DNA of 64,000 bases, taken from NCBI RefSeq assembly GCF_007829835.1, contig NZ_VIWP01000010.1, positions 62,001 through 126,000 of the forward strand, given 5' to 3'. The translations under genes were made by a program, and so were the position numbers. The DNA is from Neorhizobium alkalisoli. Its GTDB lineage: Bacteria > Pseudomonadota > Alphaproteobacteria > Rhizobiales > Rhizobiaceae. The notes below the pieces were generated by a model. The model saw only the letters and a list, made by a program, of their open reading frames with translations, made no database searches and was not told where the DNA came from. Below are positions 9,901-19,070 of the stretch, piece after piece (position 1 is the stretch's first letter; each line of letters starts with the position of its first letter).

Positions 9901-10258
9901 TTGCGTCCAACGAGGTCAAAAATAGCCGCGGCCCGTTGCTCGGCGTGCTCCAGATACGTAATGCATCCATTCGCAGGCCCATGCAATGGGGCGATGGTGG
10001 CACGCGGTCGTAGGGCAGGCAGTCCCAAGGCGGAAAAACGATTATCTCGATCTCAGGGAGCAGCGCTCTGAGAGCCTCAGCAATCCTCGCAGCCGCGCCT
10101 TCGCTACTTTCCACATAGCACAGGGGGCGCTCGGAGCATTTTAAAGCTGCAGCCAGCCTGGTCGCGATGACACCCGGCGGAGGCTTGGAGACTTCGGTGT
10201 TATCGGCCGGAGCAGGAAGTGGGGAAGCATTTTCATCTCTGGACTCAACGACGCTCAC
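6971..10258 (-). CDS. Mfd-like DEAD/DEAH helicase (transcription-repair coupling factor paralogue)
   Basis: A 1095-residue protein with a GTG start. Residues 30-330 resemble the UvrB-homology region of Mfd (FPPWDCLPYDRV). Residues 440-510 are a CarD/RID-type RNA-polymerase interaction domain (GDVVVHEDHGVGVL). The helicase core has Walker A GDVGFGKTEVALRAA, motif II DEEH (DEEQ in typical Mfd), SMSATPIPRTL, and the TRG-type translocation segment through HQLRGRVGRG, followed by a TRCF C-terminal domain. A housekeeping Mfd is expected elsewhere, so I read this as a second copy. It would push stalled polymerase forward; whether it still recruits UvrA is not clear from sequence. Confidence 0.85.
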   Translation of the reverse strand: MSVVESRDENASPLPAPADNTEVSKPPPGVIATRLAAALKCSERPLCYVESSEGAAARIAEALRALLPEIEIIVFPPWDCLPYDRVPPSPHCMGLRMDALRIWSTPSNGPRLFLTSLDATLQRVPPATVISKSLIEFEVGKPFDRDAFSDFVQRTGYQAEGVADDPGELAIREAVIDIYPAGAPGPMRIVLSEDETVKELRGFDRSTQRTESYLDQVTFGPASEAIYTEGITYDHGPALETMEQLLLRLYQHMPTVFDILGDTKVLLAPGATERMERYLEIIEDARQSREEFDDKEPPSCRSLYLDRAEWERLSSRVCTDVLDPEQGNSFPLQISRGDQRKALIEFVQDHQRKGMKVVITGNGKTAEAICRRLAKADGKVLRSVDTWEAVLEAEPGTLLRLACDLEQGFIDVRQNVVVMAATDRPGRIGKSSTILAEAELQIGDVVVHEDHGVGVLKDLEAITVDDVLRDAARLEYRDGGSLLVPMEEFGKLWRYGSEPEAITLDRLHTDAWQKKRDKITADVQSTARHFMKVAKQREAEQAEKFVPPRAEFSAFARRFPFSETPDQADAIQSVLSDLSSGRPLNRLVCGDVGFGKTEVALRAAAAVALAGGQVALIAPTTVLARQHFSTFKHRFMGTGISVGMLSRLLKPSAAKKTKIALAEGELDIIIATQSILSKDVRFDRLSLLIVDEEHRFGLKEKRAMATLAPFLHRLSMSATPIPRTLQSAMVGVQEVSLLATPPSRRRPVRTSLSPLDPASLRSGLMREYRRRGQSFIVVPRIGDIEKVGALLHKIVPELSVRVAHGEMQAADIDEAIVRFAQGDGDILLATNIIENGLDVPRANTMFVWHADRFGLAQLHQLRGRVGRGTVQGIVTLLTEHGAELAEDTRIRLSTLVENDRLGSGLAISLQDLDLRGGGDIAGEDQAGHMKAIGTGLYQKLLAGAVARLRRQPLGVQQRAVVNLGEVGTIPSKYVSDPAVRLNLYAKLLRSSMVNELNDLEDEFEDRFGDPPHDTLRLLRTSKLQLIAGQLGVAKLEAGPKALAITLTENTSSEVLAASKKAGAVLREDRLIFEASSLAGEDPSHFFHRVLSAAVG

Positions 10259-10467
10259 ATGAACCCGCCATTCTCTCGCCGGCGACTTTACCAGCTTGGA
10301 GAAACGGCTTCTCGATCAGGGTGTTCCATTCGTGCTGAACTGTTCGCTTAATCTCTTGAGAGCGACAGTTACAGGTGACCTGCAAAAGGCGCTTGAATGT
10401 CGAAAGCCTCGTAGAATCCCTTCAGCTGTAAATCGTCGCAACGGCCCTAATCATTGCCGCTGGTAAA

Positions 10468-12711
10468 CTATCTTCGCAGTTTTCCTTCTAGCCAGGTAAT
10501 CGCTTTCAGTGTCGGGCGCTGCAGCCATTTGCTGTCCTGTGCGAGTATAATCAATCCCAACGGCACCATCCAGAAACCCAGAATCGGCAGAAACCCGATT
10601 AACCCGAATATGACGAACAGGACACCCACGATCAGACGGAGCCATCGCAGTTCTGGCTTTCTCATCCACTGGAGAAAGCGGCCAAGTGGTTTCGGTATTT
10701 TGTCGGCATATTTCTCGACGATTGCATCGAGTTTCTGGGCATCTGTCTTGTCTACTTCTTTGGTCGCGGCCTGCCTGGAGGTGCCGAGTGTCTCCGGGGA
10801 GCGTTTCTCGTCTTTATAGTCTGAATTCGGGCCACGGCCAGGCTGGCTTGACCACCGTCCCTCGTTAATTGCGTCGGCTACCGGCTTGACCAGAGGCACG
10901 TCGGACAGCGTCTCGATCGCCACCGAAAGTTTGGGTTGCCAATTAGGATAGCTGCTGCTGGTGCCTGGAACGTTAGTCGGTCGCTTTTCATCCGTCAGGT
11001 CTGCCAGACGGGCAACGACCAGTATGCTCGGCGTGCCGGCGATAAATCGGTGCGCTCGGATGGTTAGGTCTCTCAGGGTGGATTGCGGCAAGCTCTCGAC
11101 CAGATCGCCTGCATCAGGAATGCCAACCGCATGGATCAGTTGTCGCCGTTCCTGCTTGCGCGCGGCCTCATGCTGTCGTGTCAGGTCTGGTGAAACAATG
11201 CCGTGTTCGGCCCGAAGATCGATATCAGCACCGCGCCACCATCCCGCCAGCGTCTGATGGTCATGCGTCGATATACAGGCCAGTGCGAGAGCCGGATATT
11301 CGGTGGCGGGTTTGAAGCCTTCGTCATCGCGCTCATAGGAGAGGATGCGGTAAGACAGGATGCTGGCGGCGGTCAGATCGTCCTGAAGTCCGTCGGGGAG
11401 TAATCCCAGATCCTCGCCGATGACGAGGCAACTATGCCGCCCGGACGTATCTGTTAGGATCCGTATCAGGTCTTCCTGCGGATAGCTCACATAGGCACCG
11501 TCAGATGGCGTCTTGTCGATCGGTACGAGGAACAGTCTACGAAGCGCTGCCGCGTGGTCGATCCGGATGGCGCCGGCATACTGCATGGCCGCGGTCACCA
11601 TTCGCTCGAATGGCGGAGCCTCACCAGAGGCGATCCGTGACGGCTGAAACCCCGCAAGATGCCAGTCCTGACCTTCCGGGGCGAACGGGTCGGGCGGGCT
11701 GCCAATTGTCGCATCCGTCAGGTAGTTATCGCGTTCACTCCACGTCGCGGAGCCGTCGAGAGCCTCGCCGACGGCAAGATCGAGGTAAAGTCCGATCCGC
11801 AGGCCGCAAGTGTTGGCATATGCCGCAGCGTCCGAAAGCTGTCTGTGGGTGATCCACTGCAGCCAGAGATGAAAGCGGATTTCATCGCCATGCGCGGCGG
11901 CAAATGAAACAACCGCTGGCGTGTCAGGATACTGAAACTCATCCGGCCAGGAGTGCCAGCCAGCCGCAAAGCCGCTCTGTGCCATATGCGCCGACAGGGT
12001 TTCGAATAGGGCGTGACGTCGAAGAGCCTCGCCGCCGTCACTGACAAAGGCTTCGAAGTCCGCATGTGCATCATCGGCTGCATCCGTGGTCGTCCACTGC
12101 GCCCATATCGATCGTAAGGCGGAGAGCTTCACATCTGCCACGGCCTCGTATGCGACGAGATCGGTGGCCCGCTGTGTATTGATCGTAGTTTGTTGTTCGG
12201 TATCCGATTGGAAGCCAGGCACCTTGTCGACAGCGATATAGAGCGGGTTGAGGAACAGCCGGCTGGAAGGTTCATACGGGCTGCATCGACCGGCATCCGC
12301 AAGAAAGGGAGCGTGCAGCGGGTTCAGCCCGATGAAGTCGCCACCTAGCGAGGCGACCAGATCGATCATGACCCGCAAGTCTTCGAAATCACCGATCCCC
12401 CAGTTCCGCTCGGAGCGCAGCTCGTAAAGCTGGAGGCTCAGGCCCCAGACACGCTCCCCGGACAAGAAATCGGGTACAAAGCATGCAGCCGCAGTTTCGA
12501 GGACATGCGGTCCGGCATTCTGGCCACCGGAGTCGGCAGTATGATCGTCGGTCAGCGCCGCATTCAGCGCATGAAGAAGCCTTCGCTTGGTGTCGTCCGA
12601 GATCTCCACCGCCTCTCCGCCAGGCGTCGGACGTTTCAGATCGATACCATGCCCAAGCGCCAGCTGGTCGAGTGTGTTTCCGTTCAGATCATCGAGCTGC
12701 GTTTCAGTCAT
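10468..12711 (-). CDS. malQ: 4-alpha-glucanotransferase (GH77) fused to a C-terminal membrane domain
   Basis: A 747-residue protein starting at an ATG behind GGGAGTGGAGC; an upstream GTG would add five residues. Residues 90-620 are a GH77 amylomaltase: LQLYELRSERNWGIGDF near the N-terminus, RIDHAAALRR around the nucleophile Asp, and CLVIGEDLG with the acid/base Glu. This enzyme moves maltodextrin segments between glucans. Residues 660-747 are unrelated: a polar linker, then a two-helix membrane hairpin beginning RWLRLIVGVLFVIFGLIGFL and ending in a basic tail. This second part resembles small stand-alone rhizobial membrane proteins, so a fusion is inferred. The gene follows the amylase gene by 29 bp in one operon. 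Confidence 0.85.
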   Translation of the reverse strand: MTETQLDDLNGNTLDQLALGHGIDLKRPTPGGEAVEISDDTKRRLLHALNAALTDDHTADSGGQNAGPHVLETAAACFVPDFLSGERVWGLSLQLYELRSERNWGIGDFEDLRVMIDLVASLGGDFIGLNPLHAPFLADAGRCSPYEPSSRLFLNPLYIAVDKVPGFQSDTEQQTTINTQRATDLVAYEAVADVKLSALRSIWAQWTTTDAADDAHADFEAFVSDGGEALRRHALFETLSAHMAQSGFAAGWHSWPDEFQYPDTPAVVSFAAAHGDEIRFHLWLQWITHRQLSDAAAYANTCGLRIGLYLDLAVGEALDGSATWSERDNYLTDATIGSPPDPFAPEGQDWHLAGFQPSRIASGEAPPFERMVTAAMQYAGAIRIDHAAALRRLFLVPIDKTPSDGAYVSYPQEDLIRILTDTSGRHSCLVIGEDLGLLPDGLQDDLTAASILSYRILSYERDDEGFKPATEYPALALACISTHDHQTLAGWWRGADIDLRAEHGIVSPDLTRQHEAARKQERRQLIHAVGIPDAGDLVESLPQSTLRDLTIRAHRFIAGTPSILVVARLADLTDEKRPTNVPGTSSSYPNWQPKLSVAIETLSDVPLVKPVADAINEGRWSSQPGRGPNSDYKDEKRSPETLGTSRQAATKEVDKTDAQKLDAIVEKYADKIPKPLGRFLQWMRKPELRWLRLIVGVLFVIFGLIGFLPILGFWMVPLGLIILAQDSKWLQRPTLKAITWLEGKLRR

Positions 12712-12740
12712 GCTCCACTCCCGCACAGTGCTCTCATCTC

Positions 12741-14225
12741 CTACTCAACATCGGCGCGAACCCATACGCTGACACTACCACGGTGAACCGGGAAATTTGC
12801 CTTGCCATGATCGCCTACGACGATCTTTTCATCGCGGTGGCCGAGGTAGTCCCGGAAGCTTACGCCTGCTACCTCCATGCCGAGATCGACGGATTTTTCG
12901 CCCGCATCACCATTGGACATGACGGTGACGCAGCCGAGCATGTCGGCCGTTCCATGTCGCACGAATGCAATGCAGGAGGGGTGATCGAAGTAATCCGTCT
13001 GTGGACCGTTCGCGAAGCGCCTGCGCGCCTCGACTAGTTTCGGTAGGCATTCGATCGCAGGCATGTCGACCGCGCGATGGTCGCCGTCCTTGTCGTCCGT
13101 ATAGCTCGCGCCATAAAGGTCCGGATAGAAGACGCAAGGCACGCCCTGTTCGCGCAGCAGGATCAGCGCATAGGCCAGTGGCTTGAACCACGGGTCGACG
13201 GAGGCCTCGAGCGATTGGAGCGGCTGAGTGTCGTGGTTGTCGACGATCGTCACAGCATGATCGGGATGCACGGAAACGAGTGATCCGTCGAAGATCGTCC
13301 GCATGTCAAAATCGCCGCCAGCCTTCGATGCCTCATGGAAACGGTGGTGCAGGGCCACATCGAACACGGTCAATTGGTGATCGACGAGATCGAGATAGCT
13401 CTTGAGCGTTCCCATGTCTGGGTGCCAGTATTCGGCGACCACGAACAAGTCCTCCTTGATGGTCTGGCGCATATGGCCGACCCAGTCGCGGAAGAACCAG
13501 GCCGGAATGTGCTTGGCGGCGTCGAGGCGGAAGCCATCGACACGGACCTGCTCGGACAGCCATTGCCCCCAGTATTTCAGTTCTTCGTAAACGGCCTTGT
13601 TGCGAAACTCGACATCGGCACCCATCAGGTAATCGAAATTGCCGAGCTCGTCGTCGACCTCGTCATTCCACTCGCCTTCGCCATATTCGTTGACCAGCCG
13701 GAAGACGCCGCTTTTGTCAGGGTTTTCGATGACATCGACACCGCTGAAGCATTTCTGATCCCAGACGAATTGTGAGTGTGTGCCGCCGCGGCCGGGGAAG
13801 GTGAAGCGGGTGTAGGCCAGCGCCTCGAACGCCTCGTCCTCGATCTGGGTGCGATCGTCTGGATTGACCCGCCTGACATGGACCGTTTCCTTCTCGTCTG
13901 CCCCCATCTTGTGATTGAACACGACGTCGTGGATCACACCGATGCTGTTTTCGTTGAGAATCCGGCAGGCGTTTTCGAGCGCAGCCTTTTCGCCATACTT
14001 GGTCGCGACAGTACCCTTTTGCTCGAACTCGCCGAGATCAAAGAGATCGTAAGTGTCGTACCCGACTGAAAACCCGCCGGCAGAACCTTTATAAGCCGGG
14101 GGCAACCATACATCCGTGATGCCCATGGCAGCCAGGCTCTCCGCCTTCTCCGCGACTTCCTTCCACAACCCGCCTCCATCTTGCGTATACCAGTGGAAGA
14201 ATTGCAGGAGCGTACGTTGCGTCAT
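12741..14225 (-). CDS. amyS: Cytoplasmic alpha-amylase (GH13)
   Basis: A 494-residue enzyme hydrolysing alpha-1,4 glucans such as glycogen or maltodextrins. There is no signal peptide and it starts MTQRTLLQFFHWYTQDGG, like cytoplasmic bacterial AmyS enzymes of the same length. Conserved regions are visible: VIHDVVFNHK (region I), GFRLDAAKHI with the nucleophile Asp, VVAEYWHP with the acid/base Glu, and IVDNHDTQ with the transition-state Asp. GAGGT precedes the start. It is the first gene of an operon with malQ, so the pair probably turns over intracellular glycogen. Confidence 0.93.
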   Translation of the reverse strand: MTQRTLLQFFHWYTQDGGGLWKEVAEKAESLAAMGITDVWLPPAYKGSAGGFSVGYDTYDLFDLGEFEQKGTVATKYGEKAALENACRILNENSIGVIHDVVFNHKMGADEKETVHVRRVNPDDRTQIEDEAFEALAYTRFTFPGRGGTHSQFVWDQKCFSGVDVIENPDKSGVFRLVNEYGEGEWNDEVDDELGNFDYLMGADVEFRNKAVYEELKYWGQWLSEQVRVDGFRLDAAKHIPAWFFRDWVGHMRQTIKEDLFVVAEYWHPDMGTLKSYLDLVDHQLTVFDVALHHRFHEASKAGGDFDMRTIFDGSLVSVHPDHAVTIVDNHDTQPLQSLEASVDPWFKPLAYALILLREQGVPCVFYPDLYGASYTDDKDGDHRAVDMPAIECLPKLVEARRRFANGPQTDYFDHPSCIAFVRHGTADMLGCVTVMSNGDAGEKSVDLGMEVAGVSFRDYLGHRDEKIVVGDHGKANFPVHRGSVSVWVRADVE

Positions 14226-14803
14226 GGCAAACCTCGTTGATGTGGCGCCATTTAACGGACATGAGAAGGTTTGGTTTCGCGGGATCTGCCGTCCCTGCAG
14301 TTTATTTGTCCAGCTCTGTTAGAAGATTAAGTTTACTGAGACGGCGACTGAACTTAAGCCGCATTCAACGTATTCTGAGAGACGTCTATCAGGCGTCTCG
14401 ACTTAAAGGGGTTTCACACGGCGGCGGCGATCTCGACGACCGGTTCGGACCCGTCTTCGAAAGCGATCTGTCGCCCAAACTCTAGTGCGGCTCGATTGCC
14501 TTGCTGCTGCGCAAGCTTCCATTCGTCGAAAGCGTCACCAGCGCCAGAGACACCGACAAGACGATATCGAAGGCGATTCTGAAAGTCGAACCCGGCCGGT
14601 CCTGTCAAGCGTCTGATCGGCAATGTCCCGCGACAATCCTGCAGGCTGCTTCGCCGACGGCGATCACAGCGGGTGACGCAGATGACGACGACGTTTGCTG
14701 AATATTCACCGCCGAGGAAGGAAGAAGCATCTGGGAACTGGCGACGGGCCGCAGGTTCGATCCCATCGAGCGCCCGATAGCTCCATCGTCTGTTGCGATC
14801 GAG
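14226..14803. other. Intergenic region with no firm gene
   Basis: Between the amylase start and the BLUF gene end I see only short open frames, of which the one at 14414-14623 (minus) is the most protein-like. A stretch near 14753 resembles a tRNA T-loop (GGTTCGATCC) but has no matching stems. No clear promoter or terminator. Confidence 0.4.
14414..14623 (-). CDS. Possible small protein (69 aa), low confidence
   Basis: A frame opening with TTG and reading through GVSGAGDAFDEWKLAQQQGN to FEDGSEPVVEIAAAV has a natural composition and ends in an acidic, small-residue tail. The frame stays open further upstream, so the start is uncertain and it could be the remnant of a longer gene. No family recognised and no ribosome site. 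Confidence 0.25.
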   Translation of the reverse strand: MPIRRLTGPAGFDFQNRLRYRLVGVSGAGDAFDEWKLAQQQGNRAALEFGRQIAFEDGSEPVVEIAAAV

Positions 14804-15241
14804 TCAGGCGGCCTCCTCCTCGATCGCGAGGTCTCTCAGCAGGGCATGGATTTCGTCGCCACTCAGGCGGGAAGGGTCAAAACCAGTTGAGGCGCCGATG
14901 CCGGCAAAGCGCTTGGCTTGAATGTCCGATGTGCCGATGAAGCCCATTGCCCAATTCGGGAAAGACCGGCGACTGATCGGGTCCAGCGCAAGCAGCGACA
15001 CATCTCCGTGGCGTTCGTCCTGCTGGATGCGCTCAAAGGCTGCCTCGACTTTATCGAGGGGGCCTTCCAGCACTTGGGCAAAGCACCCGGCGTTGAACAG
15101 GAGTGCACCGGTAATCTCGTCGCGTTGGTTGTTTATCCGGCTCTTTTCGAGGATTTTCTGTATGTTAGAGGCGAAGAGCGCTTGGTCGTGAGCGATATGG
15201 TTTCGGCTGTAATAAACGAGCCGATACATGCTGGCAGCCAT
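14804..15241 (-). CDS. BLUF-domain blue-light sensor
   Basis: A 145-residue FAD-binding photoreceptor. The ATG at 15241 follows AAAGGATTT; a longer frame upstream overlaps the previous gene. BLUF hallmarks are present: YRLVYYS with the flavin-contacting Tyr, the SRINNQRDEITGALLF helix with its Asn, the FAQVLEG strand with the photoactive Gln, and FPNWAMGF with the Trp/Met pair. The last 45 residues are a short helical cap with no output domain, so it must signal through a partner. It begins two bases after the GGDEF-EAL gene stop, so that protein is the likely partner. Confidence 0.92.
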   Translation of the reverse strand: MAASMYRLVYYSRNHIAHDQALFASNIQKILEKSRINNQRDEITGALLFNAGCFAQVLEGPLDKVEAAFERIQQDERHGDVSLLALDPISRRSFPNWAMGFIGTSDIQAKRFAGIGASTGFDPSRLSGDEIHALLRDLAIEEEAA

Positions 15242-15243
15242 GG

Positions 15244-16866
15244 TTAAATCCTTTCGTCCAAATCGTTTCGCGCCAAAAAAACGGGAATTTGATCCGTGCC
15301 CATCGGCCGGCCGGTAAAGTATCCCTGGACGTGGGTGCAACGCTCTCCGCGGATCCGAGCCAATTGCTCGGCAGTTTCGACGCCCTCGGCTGTGATGGCC
15401 ATACCGAGGCTGGTGCCGAGACTAGCGATGGAGCGCAGAATCGCCTCACTATCTGCGTCGTCGCCGGCAACGAAGGACCGGTCGATCTTGATCTTGTTAA
15501 AGGGAAACTTCTGCAGATAGCTTAGTGACGAATAGCCGGTGCCAAAGTCGTCCATCGAGATCTTGACGCCGAGCGCGCGCAGGGAATTGAGCGTCTGAAT
15601 GACGTTGTCGGTATCGTCGAGAAGCGCGCCTTCGGTGATCTCGATTTCCAGCCGGTGGGCTGGCAGTCCTGACCTTTTGAGCGCGGTGGCCACCGTGTCG
15701 AGCAATGTGTCGGCTTTGAACTGCAGCGGCGAAACGTTGACGGCCACGATCATCTCTCCTGGCCATGACATGGCTTCGATACATGCGGTTCTCATTACCC
15801 ACTCGCCGATCTTCACGATCAGGCCATTCTCCTCGGCAAGTGAGATGAACGAGAGAGGCGGGATATTGCCCTTGACCGGATGCTCCCAGCGCAGGAGCGC
15901 CTCAAACCCGTCTACTCTATTGGTGGTGACATTGATAAACGGCTGGTAGTTCAGCTTGAACTGCTTCAAGGCCAGCGCACGGCGCAGATCGATTTCCATC
16001 TCGCGGCGCGCGAAGAGAAGCGCGTCCATGCCGCTCTCGAACATGCGGTAACGGCCTCTTCCGGCTTTCTTCGCCTCATACAATGCGAGGTCACCGTTGC
16101 GAAGGAGATCGCAATCCTGAAGCGCATTTGCCCCGATCGCTACGCCGACGCTGGCGCCGATATTGATGGTGTGACCATGGATGACATAGGTGCGGCCGAT
16201 GAGGTCGACAATACGAGAAGCCAACGTCTCTGCTGTTCCCTCCTCGACGTTCCGCTGCAGGACGACAAATTCATCCCCACCAAGACGAGCGACAATGTCA
16301 TCCTTGTGGCAGGCAGCTGTGAGCCGGTCTGCAACCTTCTTCAAAAGAAGGTCGCCGACCGCATGTCCGAGCGTGTCGTTGATCATCTTGAAACGATCGA
16401 GATCGAGGCAGTGAACTGCGATCGAGGACGCCGGTCCGCTACATAACGCCGAAGATAGATGCTTCAGCAAGCCGTTGCGCTTGGTAAGCCCGGTCAGTTC
16501 ATCCAGATCACCTTGCATGTCGGCGGTTCGTGCATCTAGGGAGGGCCGCAAATCGATGAGGAACTGTCCTGCACCCAGTACTGCGATGCCGGCATCGAAC
16601 TTCTCGCCGTCCCTGGATATCAGGAGACAGGAGGGGGCGCCGGTCATAGTTGCAAGGCTCAACACGCATCCAGGAAAAAGGTCGCGCATTTCGCTCCCCA
16701 CGACCGCTGCCAATGATACCATGCTGGCCCTATTCGCATATGTCACGACCCCTTCAGAGCCGACGACCAAGACTGAGCGCGGCAAGGACTCCAGAATCTG
16801 CTCAGCACTGGGTATGCCAGCTGAATGGGCTTCGGTTATGTGCGGAAACGACGTTGCGACGTTCAT
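15244..16866 (-). CDS. PAS-GGDEF-EAL cyclic-di-GMP enzyme
   Basis: A 540-residue cytoplasmic protein. Residues 20-110 are a PAS-like sensor. Residues 120-285 are a diguanylate cyclase domain with an intact active site (RLGGDEFVVL). Residues 290-535 are a phosphodiesterase domain with EALLRW, DDFGTGYSSLSYL and ITAEGVE, so all visible EAL catalytic signatures are retained. It may make and degrade c-di-GMP, with one activity dominant. Tight coupling to the BLUF gene suggests light-dependent control of c-di-GMP, as known for other BLUF-EAL proteins where the domains are fused. Confidence 0.92.
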   Translation of the reverse strand: MNVATSFPHITEAHSAGIPSAEQILESLPRSVLVVGSEGVVTYANRASMVSLAAVVGSEMRDLFPGCVLSLATMTGAPSCLLISRDGEKFDAGIAVLGAGQFLIDLRPSLDARTADMQGDLDELTGLTKRNGLLKHLSSALCSGPASSIAVHCLDLDRFKMINDTLGHAVGDLLLKKVADRLTAACHKDDIVARLGGDEFVVLQRNVEEGTAETLASRIVDLIGRTYVIHGHTINIGASVGVAIGANALQDCDLLRNGDLALYEAKKAGRGRYRMFESGMDALLFARREMEIDLRRALALKQFKLNYQPFINVTTNRVDGFEALLRWEHPVKGNIPPLSFISLAEENGLIVKIGEWVMRTACIEAMSWPGEMIVAVNVSPLQFKADTLLDTVATALKRSGLPAHRLEIEITEGALLDDTDNVIQTLNSLRALGVKISMDDFGTGYSSLSYLQKFPFNKIKIDRSFVAGDDADSEAILRSIASLGTSLGMAITAEGVETAEQLARIRGERCTHVQGYFTGRPMGTDQIPVFLARNDLDERI

Positions 16867-17194
16867 GGTGGCCTACCAATACGAGTTGGCCACAAGGTAA
16901 GCGTTGGAAGTTACCCAACAACGGTTCGGTCCGATAAACGTGGATGTTTCACGCGAGACGGTTATCGATTGCTGAACATTGACAGTGCTGCAGGAGCGTC
17001 CATTTGGGAAAGCACTATGATGCGGTCAAGGCCATAGAGGCTGGCTCCAGACCAGTCTGATCGTCACTTCCGGCAGCTTCGAAGCTGATTTCATTGCGAA
17101 AAGGCCTTGTTGAAGCCCGCTTCTGCTATAAGTTTGAGCCGGAACAATGGGAACGATGTTTGCGACGTCGCAATAAGCAGTAGAATGGGCGCCG
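16867..17194. other. Divergent promoter region, no gene
   Basis: A 328-bp gap between the GGDEF-EAL gene and the PAS-HWE kinase gene. I find no EcfG-type promoter, palindrome or hairpin that stands out. Both genes must be transcribed from here. Confidence 0.4.
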
Positions 17195-19009
17195 ATGCAG
17201 GACGAAGGAGGGACAAAGTTCTGGGGGCAGGACGCGATTTGCCGGATGATGGAAGGCGGAGATTGGGACGATTCCATCCTCGGCCCGCCGTCGACATGGC
17301 CCCTTTGTCTCAGATCCGCCGTCGATATCATGCTGCCGGCAATGGCCCAGATCGTGATCTGGGGACCAGACCTGGTCGCGCTCTACAACGAACCCTACGC
17401 GCCGACGATCGGCCAACGGCACCCAAAGGCGTTCGGCCGACCGGCGCGAGAGAACTGGGCCGAACTCTGGGATGATCTCGAGCCGCTCCTGCGCAGGGTG
17501 ATGGAAACCGGCGAGACGGTGGCGGCAAAAGATCGTCCCTTCTATATCGAGCGGTACGGCTACCCGGAAACCGTCTATTTCGATATTTCCTATTCAGCCA
17601 TTCGAGACGAATATGGCGCAGTTCGAGGCGTCTTTTGCATCGTCAACGAAACGACCGATCGCATCCGCGCCGATCAGGCATTGCAGGCAAGCGAGGAACG
17701 GCTTCGAGCGGTCATCTCCCAATCGGCAGCCGGTATTGGTCAGGGTAGCCTGGAAGGCAAAATTCTGCACGTCAACCGAAGGTTCTGCGAGATCGTCGGC
17801 TACGACGAGGGTGAACTTCTCGGGAAAAACATCGCCGACATAACCTATGCCGATGACGTGCCCGAGCAGACCCGCCTGTTCAGCCGGCTGGCCGCGACCG
17901 GCGAAAGCTTCGACATGGAGAAGCGCTATGTTCGCCAAGACGGTAGCCTCGTCTGGGTGAACAATACGGTCTCCGCTTTGCGGAATGATCAGGGGAAAAT
18001 CCATCAGGTTGCGGTCATCTCGGTCGAGATCACTGAGCGCAAGCAGGCTCAGGAAACCGAGCGGCGCCTGGCCTCCATCATTGCATCCTCCAACGATGCG
18101 ATTCTTGCGATCGACTTGGACATGACGATTACGGCCTGGAACGGTGGTGCCGAACAGCTATATGGCTACACGGCTGAGGAGATCGTCGGTCAGTCTGTCC
18201 TCGTCCTGGTTCCAAAAGACAGGCGTGACGAAGAGCCGGCCTTGCTCGAGCAGATCAAAGCCGGTTCCGTGATTGAGGCCTATGAAACAAGGCGTCGCCG
18301 CAAGGACGGCCGTCTCGTTGACATTTTGCTGAGCGTCTCACCGGTCTATGACCGGGCTGGCAAAATCATCGGCGCCTCGAAAACAGCGCATGATATCTCT
18401 TCGAAAAAAGAAGCGGACCGTCTTCAGGCGGTTTTGATCGGGGAGTTGCATCACCGGGTGAAGAACGTCTTCGCGACGGTGATGGCCATTGCGCGTCAGA
18501 CCTTCGCAAAGGCGACTGATACACAAGATGCGGTCGCCGCGTTCGAAGCGCGCCTCTCGGCAATGGCCCACGCGCATGACTTGCTTGCTGAAGGCGACTG
18601 GCAAAGCGCAGACCTCACGGCCGTGGTCGAACAGGCCGCTGCGCCTTACCCTCCGGAGCGGTTTACCATTTCTGGTCCATCCGTTCTCCTGCCTCAAAAG
18701 GCGGTTGCGACATTGTCGCTCGCCCTGCATGAACTTGGAACGAACGCCGCCAAATACGGAGCGCTGTCCGTTCCAACCGGACGAGTGTCGATCGTCTGGA
18801 CCTTCAACTCTGAAACCTCGGCTCTCAGTCTCCGGTGGCAGGAGAGCCACGGACCGAATGTGGATATCCCGACCAAGAAGGGCTTCGTATCTCGACTGGT
18901 GGAGCGTTTGCTGGCGGCGGAGCTCAACGGAACGTCGACAATCGTCTATGACGCTGCCGGCGTCGTCTGCGAAATCGAGGCCGTCCTTCTACCGCACGTC
19001 ACGAGATAA
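17195..19009 (+). CDS. PAS-PAS-PAS sensor histidine kinase, HWE family
   Basis: A 604-residue soluble kinase with no membrane segments. Three PAS/PAC units occupy about residues 30-155, 160-285 and 285-405; the second has the ITERKQAQE linker and the third a TAWNGGAEQLYGY PAS core. The HWE phosphoacceptor is LIGELHHRVKNVFATVMAI around residue 413. The ATP-binding part has the family's LALHELGTNAAKYGALS N-box and a WQESHGP segment. HWE kinases are typical of Rhizobiales and often sense light or redox. It is 61 bp upstream of the LOV kinase and probably co-transcribed. The cognate receiver is not proven; the one at 20195 is a candidate. Confidence 0.9.
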   Translation: MQDEGGTKFWGQDAICRMMEGGDWDDSILGPPSTWPLCLRSAVDIMLPAMAQIVIWGPDLVALYNEPYAPTIGQRHPKAFGRPARENWAELWDDLEPLLRRVMETGETVAAKDRPFYIERYGYPETVYFDISYSAIRDEYGAVRGVFCIVNETTDRIRADQALQASEERLRAVISQSAAGIGQGSLEGKILHVNRRFCEIVGYDEGELLGKNIADITYADDVPEQTRLFSRLAATGESFDMEKRYVRQDGSLVWVNNTVSALRNDQGKIHQVAVISVEITERKQAQETERRLASIIASSNDAILAIDLDMTITAWNGGAEQLYGYTAEEIVGQSVLVLVPKDRRDEEPALLEQIKAGSVIEAYETRRRRKDGRLVDILLSVSPVYDRAGKIIGASKTAHDISSKKEADRLQAVLIGELHHRVKNVFATVMAIARQTFAKATDTQDAVAAFEARLSAMAHAHDLLAEGDWQSADLTAVVEQAAAPYPPERFTISGPSVLLPQKAVATLSLALHELGTNAAKYGALSVPTGRVSIVWTFNSETSALSLRWQESHGPNVDIPTKKGFVSRLVERLLAAELNGTSTIVYDAAGVVCEIEAVLLPHVTR

Positions 19010-19070
19010 CCGACAGGAACGAATTCATCCGCCGCGACTTCTGTCGTGGCTTAAATCAATCAGGATCACA

